From contig CM043949.1 of NCBI GenBank assembly GCA_014529385.2, positions 109,243,977 to 109,303,976 of the forward strand: a stretch of DNA of 60,000 nt. Direction: 5' to 3'. Both the position numbers and the translations under genes were made by a program. Positions 36,598 to 45,678 of this stretch are shown here, piece after piece (position 1 is the first letter of the stretch; every line of letters begins with the position of its first letter). The notes below the pieces were generated by a model. It saw only the letters and a list, made by a program, of their open reading frames with translations, made no database searches and was not told where the DNA came from. Source of the DNA: Adiantum capillus-veneris. Its lineage: Eukaryota; Streptophyta; Polypodiopsida; Polypodiales; Pteridaceae.

Positions 36598-36918
36598 ACT
36601 TAGTGGGGTATGCACTTCCTGATGCATCTAGGCTATTTGAAGCATTGAAGCAAGGGAAATATCCTGAATGCAGGGAAAAACATCCTAGAAAGCTTTGAAA
36701 AGACCTTGGCAGGCCCTAAGAATGGCTGCCACAAGGGCGCGCATTTGGTCTCTTCATCTGCCTGTGGAAGCACCAAAAACGCGCCCTTGTGGCAGCCATT
36801 TTGGGGGCATTCCAAGCCCTTTCCAAGGCTTTCCAGAAACTTTACCATGTATTCAAGATATTTGGGTTGCAAAGCTTGAATGTATCAGGAACTGCATGCT
36901 TGACTTAGCCAAGGTGCT
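36598..36918. mobile_element. Fold-back element b
   Basis: Arms of about 150 bp. CTTCCTGATGCATCTAGG near 36617 pairs with TGAATGTATCAGGAACTGCA near 36879, and ATGGCTGCCACAAGGGCGCG near 36721 pairs with CGCGCCCTTGTGGCAGCCAT near 36781. The core matches element a; outer arms differ. No coding capacity. Confidence 0.82.
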
Positions 36919-37132
36919 TAACGTAGGCAAGTTTTCCCAATGCCAAGCTTTAAGCTACATACATACAAAAGAAGGTAGACAAAACATGGACCACTGCTAC
37001 ATCGCATGGTACACAATTAAAGAAATACAATGCACAAAGAGTGGAGTATACAATCAAAAGACACTTACATTCAAATCTTCCCAATCTTGGAAGTTCCGTA
37101 AATACAAAAATGGTTTGATGACTAATTACAAG

Positions 37133-37977
37133 CTAATGCTCATGGCGCAAACGGCGAGCAACCTGCATATCCTTGGGCATAATCGTTACATGCTTTCCAT
37201 GGATGGCACATAGGTTCGCATCCTTGAATATGCTAGTTAGATATTGCTTTGCTGCCTATGGCCACGGCGCCCATCCGAAACTCAGTGTTGTACATTTGCA
37301 AAACCTCCCTGCAAAGCCTTGCAAAAGGGGCCCTCCGAATCAAGAGCTCGGTGCTCTTCTGATAGTGGCGAATCTCCGCAAATGCACGGATGCGCTTTTG
37401 CACCTTCTGAGGTCAATGGGGAGGTGCATTTGTTGCACGAGTTGGGGCAGCTTGCTTCCTCTTCTTGTAGACAATGCTCTTTCTCTTTTTCGGCCGCACA
37501 GGCACCTCCAGTACCACATATTCCGATTCCACCCACTCTTCATCTGATTCGTGCTCTTCACTATTTACGTGATGGTGTGGGTCCACTCCCTTTAGGGAGT
37601 GTCTTACCCCCAATAGACATGTGAGCGGCATAATTTTGTATTTTGACGCCAACCCCTGGGGGATCATCATCCCTTTGTGTCTCTTCGGAGCCTTCTGACC
37701 GCTGTTTGTGGTTATTTCTTTCTTTGTCTTGATCGCTCTCATCCATCGTGTTGCCCTCAGAATCGTTGGAGTCCGATGAATAGAAAACAAGGCGATGCTT
37801 CCTTCTCTCTTTTCCTGTTGTAGAGGACTGACCATGTTGATTTGAAGCTCCAGCTTCTTCTATGTGGAGCTCACCTTGAACTTGTGAAGTTCCAGCTTCT
37901 TTTGCTGTAGCTGGGATTCGTTGGCCATCCGGTCCCTCTGGATATTCAATCCTTGCCGTTTGTTTTGTTCTTGCCAT
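37133..37977 (-). pseudogene. Histone H3-like gene with an extended N-terminal tail
   Basis: Starts at ATG 37977 (context CTACCATGG) with MARTKQTAR, identical to the first residues of canonical H3 and including the K4 site; residue 9 onward differs (IEYPEGPDG instead of K9-S10). A long tail follows, rich in S/E/D and then basic (EEHESDEEW, RPKKRKSIVYKKRKQ). The histone fold is clear: KRIRAFAEIRHYQKSTELLI, RRAPFARLCREVLQMYNTEF, then [40 protein letters not shown], stop at 37133-37135. The total would be about 280 residues against 135 for H3. Lesions: one-base shift near 37605 (in a run of five G), TGA at 37413-37415 where H3 has the Arg of PHR, and another one-base shift near 37260. Unlike plant CENH3 the fold keeps KSTELLI and IMPKD. 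It lies 228 bp downstream of a transposase-like gene on the same strand. Small introns instead of shifts cannot be excluded. Confidence 0.88.
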
Positions 37978-38205
37978 GGTAGCACCTAGTATGGAAAATG
38001 ACAAAATGAGCGCCTTCAACCTTTAAGTAGGGGTTTTTGGGATTTGGGCCCTTTCACACTATGTGGCCAATTAAGTGAAAAACTCAAATAAACCAATTAA
38101 ATTTAACAAGTAAACCTGGATCATGTGGACGGCTGACACGACTCCCAAACGCTGTCATTTCGATCCTTAGTTGCATGCCAAGCCCAGGGCCACTCGTGAG
38201 CGTTT

Positions 38206-40955
38206 CTACTTCTCGGATGTTGCAGTACGGGAGGCCTTGCGTAATTGCTTTGCTAACATCGACTCTCTTGCCTTCTCAATAGTGCGAGTTCTCCCAAAGG
38301 TGTGCCTAAAAAACCAGTTAAACATCTCTTGGAGGTAGTTGGAGTGTGAACCACCACCACCATGCCGAGTATTCTTGAAGAAGACTCCTTTTGGTCGATA
38401 GTGGGACTTCTCCATGCCTTGTGTACTCCATATATCAAGCGAACCATAGCGGTCCATGTAGTATGGACCATGCGCATAGAGAATGTGCTAAAACAACCAA
38501 AAAAGAGATAAGCCAATAGAAAAGTTGCATTTTCAAACATTGCATATCTATTAAGTTCGTTAAAACAAACCATGTAGTGTGTAATTTTGCTTTCAGACCA
38601 TCCGTCCTTAGCGGCCTTTGTGAACTCATAAAGCACCTTCTTGAACTCCTCTCACTGCTCAATGGTGGTGCTTGAAAGATTCATCAATTGCACAACCTTT
38701 TGAAAGGATGACCATACTAGCTTGCGTTGGTTAGCAACCTCCACATTGGGATCTTTGTCCGTCGTGCATGAACACAAATCTTTCCACAACTCCCACCGCT
38801 TTTCACTTGCTAGATCGACACTTGCCTTGTGTACCTGCATTGGAGACTTTGACATCTTCTTGAAAAATCGACGTGCCTTGGCTCCATTCATGGAAACCTT
38901 CTGTGCCACCTCATATGTCTTCTCCCTACAAGTCTCTGCTACAATGTTCACCCTTGATCGGTGACATCCAATCTCATTAAGGAGCGTCTCCACCCCCTGC
39001 AAGGAGTCTTTTGACCATTGAAGGGGCTTCATTGTGAAAGCATAATCAATGTGATGCTTTAGCATCCTATCAAATATTTGCATAAACGCATGCAATGTAC
39101 AAAAGTGAACATTGTTGAGGGAGAGGGAATTATGGGGTTCCACCCAGGATCTTTGCTATCCCTATTGGGCACCTCTAGCATATCACATGAAAAAACCGAA
39201 GTTTGCCACTCCCTATTTATATGATCATCATTATCTTCGTCCTGACCTTCCACTTGAGTTGCTCGACTTGTCTTGTGCCCTTTCACATAGAATGGGCAAG
39301 GAAGTAAAGAATTTGCACCTTGTTTGCATCCAAGCATGCACTTTATGGTCTTTAGATCACCATGTAAATGCCATTCAACATCAAACTCCCCACACCCTGG
39401 AACCATGAGCTTCTCATCGTTTATTTGAGCTTTAATGACCTCTGTGACCCATGGGATTCTACTAAAAATCCATGCAAGGACTTCATGTGTCTCTTTCAGA
39501 ACTTCAATTGCACCAAGCCACCATATATCCTTCTCTAATTGCACACTAAAAGAGGGCTTTGTCACTTCACTCGAACTGCAAGATTGCTTGGCATAAGCTA
39601 GGACTTCATTCATAAGCGTGATGCTCATTCTCTCCAACTTTCTCCCTTTTACAATTACACACTCATCCAACTTTAGCACAAACACAAGCTTGCCTTCAAG
39701 AACTGCCAACAATATAAAACCTCAAAATGCATGTTATGACACATCATAGAGCATGTAGGCAACCCTAAACTAATCTGCATCACTCAAATTGTAGAAAACA
39801 GCCATGGACTGTTGTAATCGTATCAAGTCCACAAAGATATTGTTGAATTTGGTGTAAACAAAGCCTTCGGTCCGCAACACACTATTAGAAACAACACCGC
39901 TTCCCTTCCCGCGACCCTTCCTTCCTTGCGATTTGCTACGGAGCGGCTGAAGAGGCATCGTGTCCTCAATATACAAGTAGTCTCCTAATCGGTGAACAAC
40001 ATCTTCATTTGACACCCTCTTGGCAATCGCCACTTTGTGAGGAAGTGGGAATAGGTTTTTCGTGACTCCTCGACTTCTTAATGCATCTTCTAACACTTGA
40101 TGTATTGCTTGATAGCCCTTCGTACTAATCCCAACAACATCACAAATATCCTGAACATCTCGGTCAGTGACAATATTAGAAAAACTTTGAAGAACTCTCT
40201 TAGTGATTGCGTCTTTCAAGTGTTTTGCCTCTGGAGCATCAAGCATCCCAATAAAGTCCTCTTTGTTGAAACAAGAACGAAGTAAAGATGCCTGAGTTGA
40301 TGCATTCTCGTCGACGCACGTTTCTTGGATGAAGTTCCTACTACCCAAAACAACAATGATGAGCGGTACTAGACTTAAACAACATGAGGGGCAGAACATC
40401 TTACCTCATAGCTGTCACCCTTCGTTTTCTTGCCCCACCACGTGGTGCAAGAGTCTGAATTTCGGACAACTCCCGTTTCCTCACCCTACCTCCCATGGTA
40501 GTACTCTTCATGTGTGAGAGAGTATCCTCAAGCTTTTTAATTTCATTTTCCTTGGTTGCGATGGTGCTCTTTGCCTCCTCGAGCGCACTAGTACTTTGCA
40601 TCTGATCTTGAAGATTGTGGAAACTCCCATTCAACAACTGCCAATGACGCAAGTAGATCTCGAACCGAGCAATCTCGTGTCTGTTGAGTCTCTTGTAGTA
40701 GCCCAACAAACCTTGCTCTCCATTTCCAACATATTGCAACAATGATGGAAGGTTTGTAAAAGGCAGATGGACATTGAGAGAAGGATCCTTTGGGTACAAG
40801 CATCCCTCTGTCCAGAGATCCACATTCTTCTCCCCTTGAGCGCGACGTTCGTTGGCTGAAGGTAATGTACCCAAGCATGTCTTCTTTGTCAGAACATACT
40901 CTTGAGGTAGGTGCAGGAAATTCCCTGGAGACCTACCGCATGAAGAGCTTGCTGT
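38206..40955 (-). pseudogene. Multi-exon transposase-like protein of an uncharacterised family
   Basis: Blocks on the minus strand: about 40955-40405 (NFLHLPQEYVLTKKTCLG, coiled-coil-like ALEEAKSTIATKENEIKKLE, basic end, donor AG/GTAAGA at 40404); about 40340-39770 (FIGMLDAPEAKHLKDAITKR, GYQAIHQVLEDALRSRGVTK); 39709-39150 (LVFVLKLDECVIVKGRKLE, EFDVEWHLHGDLKTIKCMLG, LLPCPFYVKGHK); 39143-38575 (VHFCTLHAFMQIFDRMLKHH, KAAKDGWSESKITHYM); and 38489-38206 (GSLDIWSTQGMEKSHYRPKG, FFKNTRHGGGGSH). The D-rich blocks, GDLK plus Cys-rich loop, CTLHA helix and QGMEK box resemble long uncharacterised transposon proteins I recall from animals, fungi and oomycetes; an RNase H-fold DDE nuclease is inferred, not shown. 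A frame change near 39150 and TGA at 38652-38654 indicate decay. Confidence 0.6.
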
Positions 40956-41390
40956 GACATTTGGTCACGTCGTCAAGAGGCATTGTAGGATGGAGAGATG
41001 GAGCTTGAAGGATGGAGAGATGCAAAGGAGATGGGTGTGTAGGTGCAGGTGCAAGGGGGATGGGTGTAGGAGAGGAGCTTAGATTAGGAGGGAGGGTGGT
41101 CAATTTTGGAAGGAATTTCTTAAAAGTTTTGGAGGGAGTCAAAAAATGATGAATTATGAGTAATTTAGCTTAAAAATATTTTTTTTAATATGTATATATG
41201 TTGTGGCCACTTTTTAGGGGGAAATAGAAAGTTTTTGAAAAAAGTCACTTTTTTGACCTCTTTGACCCACGGATTTGATTAGGTGGCATGGGAGAGTTAA
41301 GAGGCCACTTACAAATTGGCCAAAAAGCTAGAGAGAGAAGATAGCATTCTCCCCCCTCCCCCCCTACTTTTCAAATGGTTACCCCCCCCC
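40956..41390. other. Upstream region of the transposase-like gene
   Basis: No gene recognised. TATATATG near 41194 is a possible TATA element for the minus-strand gene. C-rich runs at 41350-41364 and 41382-41390 precede the fold-back element. No terminal inverted repeat matching the other side of the locus was found by eye. Confidence 0.4.
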
Positions 41391-41894
41391 TCGTCACTAT
41401 ATGGCACGGATCTATCCAGGGGGGATCTAAGGCCCAAATTTGGCAGCGCGAGGCGGCTTTAATCTCGGCCGTCGGATCACGTAGTGAACTGGGGGTGAAC
41501 TAGGAGTGAACTCGGGGCAAAAATGGCGCCCCGAGTTCACTCCTAGTTCACCCCCCCCTAGTTCACCCCTAGTTCACCCGCTCGCGGGGTGTGGGTCGAA
41601 CCTGGGACGTCTCGATTGCCACACGAATGCCCTACCACCACGCTAGCGCGCGTCATTGTCCATGTTGGCATGGCACATGATCATATCTTAGTTTAGGCGC
41701 CCCTAGTTCACCCCCAGTTCACCCACCCCTAGCTTACCCGCCCCTAGTTCACCGTTAGTTCACCCTTAGTTCACCCCCAGTTCACCCACCCCTAGTTCAC
41801 TGTGTGATCCGACGGCGGAGATTAAAGCCGCCTTGCCCCCCAAATTTGGGCCCTAGATCCCCTCTGACCCGGAACCGTGCCATATAGTGACGAG
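41391..41894. mobile_element. Fold-back element with internal GTTCACCC repeats and tRNA-like boxes
   Basis: About 504 bp with arms of about 100 bp: TCGTCACTATATGGCACGG at 41391 is matched in inverse by CCGTGCCATATAGTGACGA ending at 41894, and GGCGGCTTTAATCTC by GAGATTAAAGCCGCC. The centre carries about a dozen AGTTCACCC-type units (41525-41580, 41705-41800) and, on the minus strand, a tRNA-like block at 41654-41586. Poly-C flanks both ends (41382-41390 and 41895-41912). Confidence 0.85.
41586..41654 (-). other. tRNA-like pol III promoter block
   Basis: Minus strand: TAGCGTGGTGG (A-box pattern) and, 31 bases on, AGGTTCGACCC (B-box pattern), with tRNA-like spacing. The acceptor stem does not pair well, so this is a tRNA-derived relic (SINE-type head) and not a functional tRNA. 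Confidence 0.5.
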
Positions 41895-42200
41895 CCCCCC
41901 CCCCCCCCCCCCTTCCCCCCACCTTTTTAGGGGTCAAACGTGGAGGAGACCCTACCAAAACAACCCCATTCAAAGCCTTTGTCCCCCTTAATCTTGGCAG
42001 GCTTCCTTGAAATTAGGGATTCTTACAAGGCCCATGGAGAGTCCATATTTTTCCTAATGGGGGTGGAAATATGACAATCTAAAATTCTAAATCATATATT
42101 TAAAAAATAAGTTATCAACCTCTCTTTTTGGTAAAAAATGCCTATTTTAAAAGCCGAGATATGGAAATTTTTTTAAAAGGCTGGGTTCACATGGAACATT
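41895..42200. other. Intergenic, nothing recognised
   Basis: Poly-C tract at 41895-41912, then AT-rich sequence without features. Confidence 0.45.
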
Positions 42201-42239
42201 AGCGTACAACAATAAAGCAATGGCGCAAATAACAGACAA

Positions 42240-42480
42240 CGCATGGTAGATAGCTGAGCGGTTGATCGTGAGGCTGTCATAGTGTTGCGCAGAGTTCAAC
42301 CCTCGCTCTCCGGCTTTTGTGCTGAAAAGGAACCCGATAGCAAGCTTCTTTCGAGGATGGGGGGCTCACCCAAACGGTGGCGGGTCCGAAGAAGCTCCTC
42401 TTCTCTTTTGCCCAATGGACGTCTGCCAGGGAGGACAACACGCCTTTGCCCCTCACTCTACTACCGCCTCGTCTGAACCC
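42240..42480 (+). repeat. Possible tRNA-derived SINE
   Basis: TAGCTGAGCGG (A box, about 42250) and AGTTCAACCCT (B box, about 42293) sit about 32 bases apart in a tRNA-like stretch, followed by a GC-richer body unlike the AT-rich surroundings. No poly-A tail or target duplication identified, so the right edge is uncertain. Confidence 0.45.
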
Positions 42481-43254
42481 AGCCTTATATAGGCCCAACC
42501 AAGACCTTGTTCCCCACTACTCTAGGTAGTCAAAGCTAGCTCAAAGCTTAAGCATTGCCCAATAAAGAGGCCCTTATATACCCCATGCACTTTCTAATGA
42601 GATATGAAAGCAGGTACATATATGAATATGCATTTTTGGGGATGTTATTCTAATATGAGGGTATATATCCTTGAGAAGAGAGTAACCCAAGCTTGCCATG
42701 CATATCACCACCATCAGGTTAGCCATTGTTGGCCACTCCACCATAGGAGAGATGTGGGTTTTGGCATACATGGGGATTGCCACACCCATTTTATGAGATA
42801 ATGAAGGGACATAGGTTTGAACAAAAAAATCATGTAGAGTAAAAATAAGGTAACATATGGATGCTATAAAGCCACCAGATTAAGGGAAAGTGGACAAATG
42901 AATTGTAGGCTATTGGAAATGCATCTCCCTTCATGTATAGTACTAGTCCTCCAAGGGTAACATCCTCTTTTGTCAGCTCTATTTCCTCCCCTTTCACATC
43001 CTTGATAAAATTTTGCCACTTCGGGCCCTATAGGTCAAAATTGTCCAATGAAAGGGCACACCTTTAGACAATGGCAAACAATATGTAAATCCTATGAAAT
43101 CGAGAATGGTCCACTTATAAAGTGATACAAGTTAGATTGTGTAAATTCTCCATGTAAAATAGGTACTGTACATACATGTCAAGACACTTTGGGACAAGCT
43201 TGTATATCCTAAAGGTCATGTAACCATAGAGATAGTGATGTGTTTTTCTTCGTT
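42481..43254. other. 3' flank of the receptor kinase gene
   Basis: No gene or RNA recognised; contains the presumed 3' untranslated region of the minus-strand kinase gene. Confidence 0.5.
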
Positions 43255-45647
43255 TTAAAGATCCATACGGTGTTGTTGAGACAGAAGAATGCTCATTGGC
43301 ATGGCTCGGTGAAGAAACTCCACCACCTCTCGCATGGATGGACGTTGTCGCGGGAATCCACGAGTACAGAGGAGGGCAAGTTTTAGGACATTGGCCATGA
43401 TCTCTTTGTCAACGTCGGTCACCTCTAGGCGACAATCCAACACTTTCCAAAAATCCTCTTTGGATTGAGCCAACACTTGTGCTACCCATTTCACAAGATC
43501 TATACTATCACACTCTAATTCCTTACATCCAGGACTTCTTCTTGTCAATAGCTCTAATAGCACCACGCCATAGCTATACACATCACTTTTTTCATCCACT
43601 TGCAATGTATAAGCATACTCTGCACAACCAAGTAAACATGTTTAATAGCAGTAACCTCTTTCAAAATGTCAGTAATTTGACTTCCATATACACTATCCTT
43701 TTTGCAAACTATCATTGCAAGTGCACTTGCTCCATTTTTCTAGTCTCATACTAGATGAATTAGGTTTTTAGAGCTTAACACTAGTTCTGTAATTGGACAC
43801 TTAAGTGTCCTGAGACACTAAAGTGTCCTGTTTTTCTACCAAGTTTTGGTAATTTATTTGTCAAGCTAGAAAAACGTTTTTTACTCCTTGCTTCTACCAT
43901 GGAATTGTTATGAGGGAAAGAAAACACTGGATTTTTCTCCATATCAAAATACAATCTATATGGAGAGAATTCTGGTAAGTTCTAAGACATAAATTTTAGT
44001 AAAATTTCAATCTGTTTTGTCAAAAAAATCATAAATTCATTATATCTTTTTGTAGAGATGGCCTTTTTTATATTTATAAAAGCCAAGTGTCAGCATTAGT
44101 GTTGCAAAATAATGGAATGCACTTCAAAGATAAGTTTTCAAGTCACATGCAAGCTATATACATAATTTCATACTTGAGCACGTGTTGAATAAGAGCATAA
44201 TTTTGGTCTTTCAAAGGTCTCCTCATGAAATTGGTACTATTCTAGTGCAATTTGACAACTATAAATGACTTTATATGTTTAAACCAAGAAACTACGTATT
44301 TTTTGGGCTCCCTAACTCAATTAAATCTCATTGCTTGAACTCTATCTTGAATTTTTTATCGTGCAAAAACTCTTGAAAATCTTGGGCTCTCCATAATAAC
44401 ATTGAAACCAAGGATTTAAGCACCCCAATTGTGTATGTACCACGTACTTTGATACATTTAGTTGATCTACATGAAAAGTTTGATATTATTTGAAGTTTTG
44501 AATGCTTATGTCTCAAGAATGAAAATATGAAAGTTTTCTCTTATGCAATTTTGAATATTTAAAATGATCCAATAATTTTTGCATACAAAAAGCCCTTCTA
44601 CTTGCCACCTTGAATGCTCAATGGAAAGGGCAAGCGATCTATCACTTTCTAAAACTCACAAATACACTATCAGAAACATAATTTTCTTTGTATACAACGA
44701 TATGCTTGAAATGACCTTATCAAACACATGAAACTTTCCATTATTTTATATACTCCAAGGTCAAATTTTTAACACATGAAACTTTACTTTATCTATAGCA
44801 AAACTGTGGAAGATTCACCTAAAATTTTTTACAAGGTCGCTTCATTTTTTCTCGAGCTTATAAAGACGATTTCTTCAAATCGTCAATCGGAGTCTTACGA
44901 GGGTCAACTTGATGAGTATAGTTCTTGATCATGATACATTCTAAAATGCAAGGTTATATTTTTAAAAGACCCTCTGGCTAACATATTTAAGCATATCAAG
45001 AGGGTTTCTTAAATAAACCGTTTAATGCAAGTAGCATTTAATTTAAATTTGTTTAAAAAGAACACTTAAAGTTCCTGTTTTGGTACCAAACTAGTGCAAA
45101 CAAATACTTTTACACACTATCCTTTCTCATTTCAACAAATCAAAATTTTTGCTTCAAAAAATTAAATTTGACCAAACAAAAGAGGCTAGTGGTCTGAAAG
45201 GCTTGGCTTTGTCCTTTGGGTCTACCAAATAACACATATATCTTTGCCTCCATACCTTCAAATTCTTGAATCTACCACCCCTCCTTTGAAAGGCCAATGC
45301 TATAGTGCCTAAGAGGCTCCCCCATCACAAGAAGTTTTGGACAAATTCTCACAATAACTCCCACATTGTGACTTAGCCTACCTCAACATCATGAGCTTCT
45401 GTGAGGGAGGCACCGCATACCTAGCTAGGTACGATTGGGGGGCCGGTCCCCTGCCCCCAATCGTACCTAGCTAGGTATGCGGTGCCTCTCGAGTAGAAGC
45501 TCATAATGTTATGCCTCTATTTTCCTACATGAGAAGATTTCTAAATCTTCTTGTGCATGCATGGGCCCTCTAAGGGCACCTTGGGGGGCGGCTCGATTCA
45601 CCCAAGCTCGATTCACCTTGATCCCCTCTTGCGTTTCAATGACCTTC

Positions 45648-45678
<31 letters not shown>

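Noticed and set aside
37133-37977. Reading the H3-like gene as CENH3
   Set aside because: The long tail and MARTK start fit, but the fold keeps KSTELLI, a short loop 1 and IMPKD, typical of canonical H3.
41586-41654. Functional tRNA gene
   Set aside because: A and B boxes fit, but the acceptor and T stems do not pair.
36598-41894. Fold-back elements as the two ends of one large transposon around the H3-like locus
   Set aside because: The left and right fold-back arms share no sequence with each other.
43479-43754. Plus-strand 91-codon frame over kinase exon 2
   Set aside because: Antisense shadow of the exon and AT-rich intron.
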